Positions 45,605-54,666 of a stretch of 64,000 bases of DNA are shown here, one piece after another; position 1 is the first letter of the stretch; each line of letters begins with the position of its first letter. The stretch lies in the NCBI GenBank assembly GCA_030998015.1, contig JARWMV010000247.1, forward strand, positions 682,001-746,000. The letters are read 5' to 3'. The stretch comes from Ceratorhiza oryzae-sativae (lineage: Eukaryota; Basidiomycota; Agaricomycetes; Cantharellales; Ceratobasidiaceae). The translations under genes were made by a program, and so were the position numbers. Under the pieces are notes generated by a model, which searched no databases, was not told where the DNA came from, and worked only from the letters and a program-made list of their open reading frames with translations.

Positions 45605-45617
45605 CGGATCATGTCCG
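45605..45617. promoter_or_regulatory. CGG-N7-CCG palindrome before metallothionein gene 1
   Basis: CGGATCATGTCCG, 64 bases before the TATA box. The same element occurs at 48453-48465 and 50727-50739. Inverted CGG half-sites are the form recognised by Zn2Cys6 fungal regulators; the binder is unknown. Confidence 0.5.
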
Positions 45618-45680
45618 ACGATCTACGCGTTGGTTGGAGTTGGTCGATGGTGAGACTAGGCAGCTCCTGCGAGGATGGGC

Positions 45681-45686
45681 TATAAA
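45681..45686 (+). promoter_or_regulatory. TATA box of metallothionein gene 1
   Basis: TATAAA in GGGCTATAAAAATCGC, 91 bases before the ATG. Confidence 0.6.
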
Positions 45687-45771
45687 AATCGCTGGACTTG
45701 GGGCTTAGTCCAGCATCGAGTTCTACCACGCACATACTCTCTACCCACTCTACATACACTCAAAGTTCGAT

Positions 45772-46047
45772 ATGATTGCTGTGAGCGTTCCTTGAGCTCT
45801 GCCACTTGAGAAGCACTAACATTGTACTTAGGCCATTGAGATCGTCAACTACTGCGGTGTATGTCCCCAGACCCCTTTGTTTCGTCCTAATTCTGCGCAC
45901 TAACAAACAACCGACCTTCGTGCAATAGGAGAACTGCAACTGCGCGTGAGTATCATTTTTCTGAGCCCCTCCTCGTGCTTTTGCTCATAGCTGTTGGTTA
46001 GTCCCGACACCTGCAAGTGCGACGGCTGCCCCAAGCATGCCAAGTAA
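45772..46047 (+). CDS. Metallothionein-like protein 1, 32 residues in four tiny exons
   Basis: Coding exons are 45772-45780 (9 bases, Met-Ile-Ala), 45832-45858 (27), 45929-45945 (17) and 46002-46047 (46, with TAA). The introns of 51, 70 and 56 bases all start GTGAG or GTATG and end in AG. The product begins MIAAIEIVNYCG and ends CDGCPKHAK. Six cysteines lie in the pattern C-x3-C-x-C-x4-C-x-C-x2-C within 17 residues, including the CxC-x4-CxC core known from basidiomycete metallothioneins. There is no aromatic residue other than one Tyr before the first Cys. Such proteins bind Zn, Cd or Cu through thiolate clusters in the cytosol. The two sister genes share every splice site, which is the best proof that these exons are real. 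Metal preference is unknown. Confidence 0.85.
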
Positions 46048-46917
46048 TTGACGAGCTCAAACCATTGATGGGCGTTTATGGCTGCAACCGTGACCGTGAT
46101 AGCCTTGACTGTATTTTGAATCTTGCAAGCGTATGAAATGGCTCGTTTTAAAAATTAAGAGGAGGCCTATTGTAAGATATTGCTCAAGAAGACATATATG
46201 CAAAGAGATCCTGGGTTGGAGCCGCCAACTGGGGCAATGCAGATCTAATAAGCTTAGCTTGGCCACGTATGGCGTTCCCCTCGCGATCCAGGCACGTTTG
46301 ATAAATCGTGTGTATAAAGAGTGACGTCTGTGAGCGATGGGTTATGCTTACTCGGTCAAAAGCTGAAAATCTAACTGGCGCGAGCTGGCCCCATGCGTGT
46401 AAGTAAGCCGTGGAGCACGCACTAGACCCAGAGTAGCACCGGCTTCTGGCGCTATTGGGGTCTGCTGAGCGCTCCAATGTCTACTTGGACAGCCACGCAC
46501 TACTGCAGGCTAGGTATAAATCGGCCGTTTGCAGAGATACGGGAAAGAGGTGCAGAGCCGCGAGAGCATTGCATGGGATACTGTACTTGCATTAATACTA
46601 TCCTGAAGTTCGCATCGATACAAGAGGCTGAATCAGGCCAAGAACAAATGAGAGGGATCATCGTAGTACTGACGAACCCTAACCAGAGCATACCGTCAAT
46701 TTGCTCGCAATGGTCGGCTTAGCTCTGTTTAGTCTTTGAGATTCACTCTTGCCAAAATCCCCGAAGAAACGGACACCGAGCGATGCAAACATCCCAGCTG
46801 ATTGAGCACCTGCAATACGCATACTAGTTTGTTTTTCACTAACGATGTCAAGTATATTTCTTCGGGATTATATTATACAGAAGCTGAATTTGGGACTCGG
46901 AAACAAGTATCTCACCC
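46048..46917. other. Intergenic flank of metallothionein unit 1
   Basis: The first 100 bases keep 3' flank similarity with the other two copies (GCGTATGAAATGGCT near 46128). The rest shows no gene. Confidence 0.4.
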
Positions 46918-47128
46918 CCACGTGACTAATTTTTTTTTTTGGCATACATATTTAACGAGCTACATGAACACGAGGTCAAACCGCTCGGGACAAGAAAAAT
47001 ACATCAAAGCGAGAAGGGGTACAGGAAAAAGAGGACGATAGGCGGGAAGGGGACGGGCATGACAATAAAACCGGGGAGAGTGCAGAAGAACACCAAAGAC
47101 GAGAACACACAAAAGGCCACGTGACTAA
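46918..47128 (-). mobile_element. SINE-like retroposon, copy B, with 12-base target-site duplication
   Basis: Read on the minus strand, the 187-base body (47116 down to 46930) ends in a run of A (T run 46930-46940 on the plus strand). It is flanked by the perfect direct repeat CCACGTGACTAA (46918-46929 and 47117-47128). Its 3' part matches copy A at 3368-3590, sharing GGTTTGACCTCGTG and TCATGTAGC. The duplicated target carries the CACGTGAC that starts unit 2 of the metallothionein array. Confidence 0.65.
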
Positions 47129-48452
47129 GTTTCGACCACTGTTGACCACGACTGCCCGGGTGCTCGACAGCGACGGGATTCGGATTCTCGCCAGCTACAC
47201 TCAGGGATTTTGAAGCAAGGATTATGCTATGTTCATCTCGTACTAGTCAATCATCAAGTATTCTCCAATCTTCGAACCTTGCATTCTACCCTCGCAATCG
47301 TGACTGAATGGACGACCGTGACGGTGGGTACCTCATCAGTCGGCGCTGGAGACTCGGGGCGTTGCCTGATCACTATATGCGTTGTATTCGCTGCGATCTT
47401 GTTTAAATATTGTTGCGGTCGAGTTCTACCATGTTTTCCCGACTGGACGCCCACAGCCGTGCCCTTTATCGCGAAACTCGCCGGCCGTAAACTCGCCTCA
47501 GGCCATTTTGCTCGCTAGCCATGCCCTCATACCTCTTTTCTGCTGTTTACAAAATAATGAGAACCTCTCTAGAATGGTAAAATTCATTTTAGATACTTTT
47601 TAGGGTCGAGTGGCGCCATCTCCAACACCTCTGTTTTCGGTGTGGCGGCCTTCCGTGTGGCTAAATATATTCATTCAAAATATAGACCAAAATCAAGCAG
47701 CCCAATGTATTTGAACGGGTCGCCGTTCATCCAGCCTGTTTAGCAAGCCCGGTGAGCCAGCGTCCTGATTACGGCTCGACTTTACGCAGCTCTAGCGTCC
47801 CCCTACACCCTTGCTTAAACCCTCACCTTCACAGATGAGCATCCCGCTTTTATTTGAGCCCGTATCCAGGACGCCAACTGTCCTCGTTTTCTCAACCAGA
47901 CATCATACAAGCCTCGTAGAGTGTTGAGCGGCCGAGTCGCACAATGTTCCATCAGGTATCATCGGGCCCCATCCAGGGATATGTCGGCGCTCGCTTATCG
48001 GATGATGTTAAACGGCTAGCTTACCCTCCAAACTCGATGTGCAAGTAAACTTGCTCCCAGGAAATCGACACCCCGATCTTTCAAGGCCATGCAGTGGTGA
48101 AATGGTATTCTCTGAGCCTTGCAGCTCATTTTCGCATAGTCAATCCCCAACTCGCCACATTTGCCGGGGCGCCGAAGCATTGTTGGTCATAATTGCCCTT
48201 ACACAACCCCATCCCCCCAACCAGGCTAGGGCATTTCAGCAGCTCCCTCGGCGTAAACAACACCCAGAAAAACTCTTCCGATGTCCTGGCTATTCTTCAT
48301 CGGTGAGAGGTGGACAGCTCATTCTAAGCCACATTGAGCGCGGCACTTGGTTCTTACACTCGGCAAGTCGGCAGTCGTCACATGGAGAGTGCGTGAATAA
48401 ATGGATTGGTGGGAGCTAGTGATCCGACAACATGTGTCGACTTTTTGGATGT

Positions 48453-48465
48453 CGGATCATGTCCG
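48453..48465. promoter_or_regulatory. CGG-N7-CCG palindrome before metallothionein gene 2
   Basis: CGGATCATGTCCG, identical to the element of gene 1, 52 bases before the TATA box. Confidence 0.5.
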
Positions 48466-48516
48466 AAAATTAGCGCAAGTCAGTGGAGGGGTTAGGTGTC
48501 CCCTGAGAAAACTGGG

Positions 48517-48522
48517 TATAAA
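48517..48522 (+). promoter_or_regulatory. TATA box of metallothionein gene 2
   Basis: TATAAA in CTGGGTATAAAGCG, 94 bases before the ATG. Confidence 0.6.
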
Positions 48523-48610
48523 GCGTCCCGCTTGCGCAGCCCAAGCTAGCATCGAACTCTTCGATACACAGACCCTCTGCAAGTACTCTCTCTATCTACT
48601 CAAACTCAAT

Positions 48611-48882
48611 ATGATCGCTGTGAGTCTGGGTTGGTTTTTGCTGCTCCAGAGGCGCTAACACTGCATTTAGACCGTTGAGATCGTCAACCACTGCGGTGTA
48701 TGTCGGCAAACCCCTTTGTTTTTGTTTTAACTCTGCGTACTGACGAATATCTGACTCCCTCATTATAGGAGAACTGCGACTGCGCGTGAGTACCGTCTGT
48801 CTGGACTTCTGCCTGCTTTTGCTGACTGCTGTTTAGTCCCAACACCTGCAAATGCGAGGGCTGCCCCAAGCATGCCAAGTAA
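48611..48882 (+). CDS. Metallothionein-like protein 2, 32 residues in four tiny exons
   Basis: Exons are 48611-48619, 48671-48697, 48769-48785 and 48837-48882 (TAA 48880-48882); introns are 51, 71 and 51 bases. The splice phases are identical to gene 1. The product begins MIATVEIVNHCG and ends CEGCPKHAK, with the same six-cysteine spacing. Relative to gene 1, the Tyr before the first Cys is His, which adds a possible metal ligand, and Asn16 is Asp. Most changes are conservative or keep charge, so the protein appears to be under selection. Function as in gene 1; differences might tune metal choice, which is an inference. Confidence 0.85.
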
Positions 48883-49479
48883 TGGACAAACTTGGACCAC
48901 TGGCGGGCGTTTATAGTTGCAATCTTCACCGCGATAGCCTTGAATTTATTTGACTCTTATATGCGTATGACATGGCTAGTCTGGAATGTTAAGATGACCA
49001 TAAGATTCTTGATAAATGTGTTCTGAAAGAAACTAGACAGTAGAGAAACGGCCAATGTGCTATGAGATCGGTTGCCTATCCAAAGGGTTGATTATGGCCA
49101 ATTGCTAAGTCGAAGTGACCATCTAAGCCTCCCGAACCCCTACTTTGCGAGCATTCGATTCCGTAGCTCCGACTCATCAGCGTAGATCGGTTTAGTATGC
49201 ACACAATCCACCCGTTGAAACTCTCGACTCGAGGAACCCCGGAGGTCCGAGTCAAATACAGAGATAGCAGGATTTGTCGAATAAACCAATGCGAATGGCG
49301 CGCAATGTATTTGCGTTTAGCAACTTTATACGGTATTCCGTCGTATGCATTGTGGTTATGTGTGATCGAAAGCAACGATTATATTGAGAAGTTATGGCAA
49401 CAATGCTCTCATCCACCAAACGATGCGCAATAAGGATATGAAAGAGGCACACAGGCCGGACATGATGGGAACGAAGTCT
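48883..49479. other. Intergenic flank between units 2 and 3
   Basis: The 3' flank of unit 2 is followed by sequence with no recognised feature. Confidence 0.4.
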
Positions 49480-50726
49480 CGCGCACGTGACCGCATGATT
49501 TTGCCAGAAATCGTATTACGCAATCACTCTTCCACACTTTCCCCCCACCCTCGCAATCACCGCTCGACCGGACGACAACGAACAAGTACCGCACCGGTCA
49601 GCGCTGACTGCTCAACTCGCACTTGCGCACTATATGCGCAACTTCTACTGGGATCTCGTCTAAATAGCACAACAGCTGGACTCTCCTTCGCCTTCCGGCT
49701 CGACTGCCCTCAGTTGCACCCCCATTGCGGGACCCGTAGAGAATGGAGCAGTCTTAACACCTCTCAGATCTTGTTATTACCATCCCCTCTCGCTTTTTTC
49801 CTTCATTGGCACAACTAGCATTCGTCGAAGCAATTTTGCAGCATTTTAGTATTTTGGGGGCTGCAGGGCTTTGCGACTCTTTGACGCCTATATTTTCCAC
49901 TATTTCCAGCTGGAGGCGCTACGACCTCCTACACTATCCGATACACTTTAAGGAGAACAGGGCCAGTCCCGGCTGCTCTAGACGGAGTATCCGGACTAGC
50001 CACTGCCCGCCCGACTTTGTTTGCAAGCCCAGTCAGTTGATGTCCTGTTAGAGACCCCAACAACCTTTGTTTCCCGCTCGGCATCGCCCTCACTGCTGGT
50101 CATCACACTCCTATCCCATTCCATATCAATCCGACACGTAGCACTACGCTCACTCGTCGCCAGACATGGTTTGTATTGGGGCGAAGGGTTACTGGGCCAT
50201 CCAGCGGCCTATCGGATATCATCGGGCCTAATTCCGAGGTATGCCAGCATTCCCTTATTCGTTCATGTCCGACAAGCCGCTCAATCTCGAAATTCAACAT
50301 ATAGATGGGCCTTTTCCTGCCATATTGATACTCCGCTCATTCGCGGCTGTCCAATGCGTTCGCCACCATTCTATGAGCTTCTGGCCTATTTCTGCACGAC
50401 TGTGCCCATGAGGAGACGAACGCTGAGCGGCCAAACCATTGTTAGCCATGACCATCCCTATCTCTTCCTTCCACACCCGGCTTAGCGCGTGGTAACAGCT
50501 CCTCCCGGCCCATTCTCGCAGCACACAACGCCCAACGAAACTCTCCCGAAATGCTGGGTTAATCTGGATAGGTGGACGGGGGGCGGATATTACACCCGGC
50601 GACCTGGGACACGATACTCGGTTCTCGCGCTTGGCAAGCGGGAGCCACCATATGGACCTATGAACCCGGCGACGCGTAAACACACTGATTCGAGGAAGAG
50701 CCTATCTACACCAGCGATTTGGCCAT

Positions 50727-50739
50727 CGGATCACGTCCG
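50727..50739. promoter_or_regulatory. CGG-N7-CCG palindrome before metallothionein gene 3
   Basis: CGGATCACGTCCG, one base different from copies 1 and 2, 63 bases before the TATA box. Both CGG half-sites are intact. Confidence 0.5.
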
Positions 50740-50801
50740 GCGGTCTGTGCACAACTGGGAGTCGCCCGACAGTGCAACTGGACAGCCCTGCGCGAATAGC
50801 C

Positions 50802-50807
50802 TATAAA
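50802..50807 (+). promoter_or_regulatory. TATA box of metallothionein gene 3
   Basis: TATAAA in GCCTATAAAAACCCC, 96 bases before the ATG. Confidence 0.6.
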
Positions 50808-50897
50808 AACCCCTCGAAATGCAGCTCAACCCAGCATCGAGCTCTACCTCCCTCAACGCATCCACATACTCTCTAAACCTATTCTCTGAAGTTCAAT

Positions 50898-51172
50898 ATG
50901 ATCGCTGTGAGTTCCTCATGACTACCGCTTTAAAGGCATTAACGTTGTAATTAGTCTGTCGAGATCGTGAACTACTGCGCTGTATGTCGAGCGACCCCTT
51001 TATTTTATCCTTCCTCCGTGTGGTGATCTAACTTTATTGGTTTCCTATAGGGCAACTGCGAATGCGCGTGAGTAATCATTTTGCTTGATCCCTCTCTCTT
51101 GCGCTTCATACTCACCGCTTGCTGTTCAGTCCCGAGACCTGCAAGTGCGAGGGCTGCAGCCACAGCAAGTGA
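50898..51172 (+). CDS. Metallothionein-like protein 3, 31 residues in four tiny exons
   Basis: Exons are 50898-50906, 50955-50981, 51051-51067 and 51130-51172 (TGA 51170-51172); introns are 48, 69 and 62 bases. The product begins MIASVEIVNYCA and ends CEGCSHSK. The six cysteines keep the spacing of copies 1 and 2, but the tail is one residue shorter and changes PKHAK to SHSK, so the His stays while its surroundings change. Gly12 is Ala and Glu13 is Gly. This is the most diverged of the three at both protein and promoter level. Confidence 0.83.
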
Positions 51173-51725
51173 TTGAAAACCTCGATCACACTGCTGGTGG
51201 GGATTTGCCATTGTAACCGTGATAACCTTCTTGTATTGTGATTGTTGTAAGCGTATGAAATAGCTGGTCGGAAACATTATTCTAAGGCGAAACGGATTGT
51301 GAGGGTCCGCCTAAAACCGTGTGCATCCAAAGAAAGCAGGGAGACCAATCCTTCGAATGTCCAATTTGTTTAATTTTAATACGAACTCGGAGGTATGCAC
51401 GCGCTATTTTCTATAAACACTTTAGAGTAATTACTTAACGATAGAAGCTACCATCATTCCGAATCCTGGGCGTTAACCACACCGTCACACTCTGAATAGC
51501 GCACCGCCATGGTTTCTTATCTTTCAGAGTCTCACGGGCCATGTCATCTAACTGGGATGGAGCCCTCTCAGCTAATCCAAAAGATAAGAGACAAGCACGA
51601 CCACGGGACACGCCCAAACGTGGACGTGCTGCGTGTCAAGTGCAGCGACTATGGATTCGAACAATGGTGGATACAGAATGCAAGCGGACGCAACCCCAAT
51701 CTGATTTTGAGAACAGTAACACCGC
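51173..51725. other. Convergent intergenic region
   Basis: 3' flanks of metallothionein gene 3 (plus) and ribosomal uS11 (minus). The minus-strand frame at 51572-52126 overlaps real uS11 exons in part and is not a separate gene. Confidence 0.4.
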
Positions 51726-52517
51726 TTAGAGACGACGACCGCGGCGACCACCCTAACAGGCTCTGAGCATACAACAAACTCGAATGGGCGAAACGACATA
51801 CCTTTCGGCGAGTGGAGTCGGTGGGCACCGGAGTCACATCCTCGATGCGTCCAATGCGCATACCGGCACGAGCGAGAGCGCGGAGCGCAGACTGAGCACC
51901 AGGTCCTGAAGTATATTACGTAAGCTCGTATCTCAGTTTGCTTCGAAAGGTTAAACTCACCAGGAGTCTTGGTGCCAGTTCCACCGGTAGCGCGAAGCTT
52001 GACATGGAGAGCCGTGATTCCAACCTCCTTGCAACGGGTGGCGACATCCTGAGCTGCCAACATGGCCGCATAGGGAGAGGACTCGTCACGATCAGCCTTG
52101 ACCTTCATACCACCTGGATAGGGCATATGCGTTCATATTAGCTCGGGATGAGGGCAAAATGCACCCACCGGTGACACGGGTGATGGTTTCCTTGCCCGAA
52201 AGATCGGTAACGTGGACAAAAGTGTCGTTGAAGCTGGCGTAGATGTGGGCAACGCCAAAGACGAGCTCGCCCTCTGCGACCTGGGGACCGAGCGAGACGG
52301 TGGCCTCTTCCTTTGGTGCCTTTCCTTTCTTTGGGGCCTGTATTCCATGTTGTGAGTATTGTGGGCAATTGTATCTTAGGCCTCAAAATTGGGTATTTCA
52401 TCCATCCAATTCATTAGCCTCCATCCAGCGTTATGCCGGCCGTATTCTTCCAACTCAAGCGTGATTCCACCTTCATATATTCTCAAACAAATATATGATT
52501 GTTCTTCTACTCACCAT
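51726..52517 (-). CDS. RPS14: 40S ribosomal protein uS11 (S14)
   Basis: This is a universal small-subunit protein of the platform that binds the 3' region of 18S rRNA. The first coding exon is the ATG alone (52515-52517), followed directly by GTGAGT. The second exon begins [11 protein letters not shown] at 52337. Further exons give [96 protein letters not shown] and [16 protein letters not shown]. The last exon is GGRRGRRL with TAA at 51726-51728. Length (about 150 residues) and sequence are typical of eukaryotes and no lesion was found. The gene is divergent from the RING gene at 52672, sharing a 154-base promoter. Confidence 0.95.
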
Positions 52518-52671
52518 TACTGAGGTTTGCTCGCTGTAAACGTTGAAGGAGAAAGCTGCGTCAAGACCAGGACAGATTTACATCCGGACCTTCCGCTCCG
52601 AGTGCTTATGTCATTCAATACTCATTCCGGGCGGCTCGGCTTTGCCACCACCACATCTCAAGATCCCCCCC

Positions 52672-53528
52672 ATGTTAGTTATTGACTCTGCGGCTTCGCA
52701 TTGCGATATATGTTTGGAACCATACTCGCAAATATGCTCGCCCCACGCCCTTCCCTGTGGTGTGCTGCTCGTCCTTTTTGTCTCAACTAGACACCTTACT
52801 CTATGATTCCAAGGCCACGTGTTCTGCAAGTCGTGTATAGAAAACGTACAAATTTCTCAGGGGACTATTGCCCACGACGAGGTAGACTGGGTGGCGGTCG
52901 CCAATAATCCATTTGTATCGGCCAACGACTTGCCAAAAATGGCTCCTTGTCCTCTATGTCGATCTTCTTTTTCAACGAAAAAGGTACATAGACTCCAAGC
53001 TATGTATTCGGCAAGCTCGGCCCAGGAAAATCCTGCCCAAATTCTAACCCAAGCTCCGTACCAGACAACCTCGAGAGGTCACAACTCTGGTGACGCGGAC
53101 GATTTTGACTTGTCTACTAGAAAAGCAATCAAGATGAATCTGGAAATGCAGATCTCTGATATTGTATTCGAAGGCATGGGATCCGCTAGCCGCAATGATA
53201 TTACAGCTCTCAATCACCAAGTCCAAGAGTGGTTAGCGAATGAAGCATTGGAAGGCCGGGTTGAAGAGGTGAGGATTCGGCCTCCCTAAAATTTCAATGT
53301 ATTCATCCCACCTGTTCCGTAAGCACGTTCTACTACGGGCCAGCGTCCAAATGTTGATGCGAAGCCTTCGGACACGATAAACGAGAATCAATCGTCGTTC
53401 GTAAGTGACCTATAAACTGTTGCATCCTTTTTGCTGGTGGCCGCTGATAACTTCTTCAGTCATACTTGCTTTCGAGCCCACATTTTACCATACGTATCCG
53501 GCCCTTGCATCTATTGTTACCGAAATAA
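52672..53528 (+). CDS. RING-finger protein, tandem copy 1
   Basis: Exon 1 starts MLVIDSAASHCDICLEPYSQ. It is spliced so that the second half reads CGHVFCKSCIENVQ, and a third part is APCPLCRSSFSTKK, giving a C3HC4 RING (CxxC, CxHxxCxxC, CxxC). A flexible linker follows, then a helical block (MNLEMQISDIVFEGMGSAS through WLANEALEGRVEE). Two small introns follow and lead to a tail ending TAA 53526-53528. RINGs of this kind recruit E2 enzymes for ubiquitin transfer; activity here is inferred. The linker between the second and third Cys pairs is about 40 residues, longer than usual. The next gene is its paralogue. No transmembrane segment. Confidence 0.75.
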
Positions 53529-53756
53529 GGCTATTGATATAATTTTATATACTATATTGTTATTGCATATACAATGATCGAATGAACCGCTTTGGTAGAT
53601 GAATAAAGCAATCGGTCGGCAACGATGATCCGAACGCGGACTGGCCTCTTCCGGGCGGTTATTTAGATCCCTGTTCCTGGTAGATAATGGCTCCCAAACT
53701 GGCCGCCCTCTTTCAACTAGCTTCCACTCGCATTGAACTGCTGTATAGCGTACACG

Positions 53757-54666
53757 ATGTTCATCATCGACTCAAATTCATCATGTGACCTGTGTTCTGA
53801 GCATTACTCTCAAGGGCGATCTCCCGGGGTGATTTCGGGTTGTGGTCAGTCCCGTTTTTTCATTCAGTCGAGACGTCTAATATCTAAAACATGAGCACAA
53901 AACAAGGTCACGTCTACTGCCAAAAGTGTTTAGAGTACATGCTACAATTAGCTGAAGAGAAGATGTCAGAAGACGGACAGTTCGACGACCGAATTGTCAT
54001 AGCCACTTGCCCCGAATGTAGGTGCCCTTACACTCAAGAAAAGATTTGTGGGATGAGGAGTGAATACTTGGCTAACATGGCATCAATGTCCACACCCAAC
54101 GACATACCCGTCGTTGTGAACCCTCCTGCCACTACGAATCTGGAGCCAAGTCATGGCAATTCCACCCGCAGCCTAACCGATGTCGACCCAGCTCCAGTCG
54201 CAAACACATCTCAACCAATACTCAACACTCACCAGGAACAAAGCTCCCTTTCCGATCGCGCACCGACTCTCGAGGAGCATCCCGTTAGACCCACAAGCCC
54301 CGAGGCAGACCAAGCGCCGACTGCGAACTCGGGGATCAATGAGAGGCTGGCAACCAAGTTAAATCTTGAGGAGCGAGTATCAGAAATATTCGCGGAAGGT
54401 TTGGAATCTATGGATCTCGACAAATTCATGCAGGTCTATGACGAGGTCGATGACTGGTTGCGTGCTGAGCTTATGGAGGGTCGAGTCAAGGAGGTGAGTT
54501 AGTCTTGTGGAGCAAACGAATCATAGGATAATTGAATCAATTGAATCACAAAGCATATTTTACTACGATCTAGCGTGGATCTTGTGATGAACCGCCTCAC
54601 GTATGGAGAGTAAGGAATTTCCGTTTGCCCTCAAAGCCACAACTTATCCAACGTTATTACTATTAG
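53757..54666 (+). CDS. RING-finger protein, tandem copy 2
   Basis: Start MFIIDSNSSCDLCSEHYSQG. After one intron the frame reads CGHVYCQKCLEYMLQLAEEK, then ATCPECRCPYTQEKICGMRS, completing a C3HC4 RING with a 30-residue insert. A Pro/Ser/Thr-rich linker of about 110 residues follows, then a helix-rich block LNLEERVSEIFAEGLESMDL and VDDWLRAELMEGRVKE. That block matches copy 1 (MNLEMQISDIVFEGMGSAS, WLANEALEGRVEE), so both share RING, linker and C-terminal block in the same order. After GRVKE an intron follows and the last exon ends TAG 54664-54666. The tail is uncertain. Paralogy is seen; ubiquitin ligase role is inferred. Confidence 0.72.

Larger units (their letters stand above)
44200..46150 (+). 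repeat. Metallothionein unit 1 of a threefold segmental duplication
   Basis: The unit runs from a CACGTGAC block (about 44201), through the distal block with a GTTTAAATAG box (44364-44510), to the small metallothionein-like gene and its 3' flank (to about 46150). Corresponding blocks recur in the same order in units 2 and 3. Borders are judged by eye. Confidence 0.6.
47117..49010 (+). repeat. Metallothionein unit 2 of the segmental duplication
   Basis: It starts at CACGTGACTAAGTTTCGACC, which matches the start of unit 1 (CACGTGACGAAG). The distal block (47290-47420) and the gene at 48611-48882 follow, then a 3' flank with GCGTATGACATGGCT near 48964. Confidence 0.6.
49480..51260 (+). repeat. 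Metallothionein unit 3 of the segmental duplication
   Basis: It starts near CGCGCACGTGACCGC (49480). The distal block is at 49548-49680. Sequence at 50515-50585 matches unit 1 at 45372-45440 (both have GACTCTCCCGAAAT-like or AACTCTCCCGAAAT cores and GGTGGACGGGGG). The gene is at 50898-51172, with 3' flank GCGTATGAAATAGCT near 51251. Confidence 0.6.

Noticed and set aside
51572..52126. Minus-strand frame of 184 codons over the uS11 gene
   Set aside because: It reads through two uS11 introns; correct splicing gives the full ribosomal protein, so the frame is not a separate gene.
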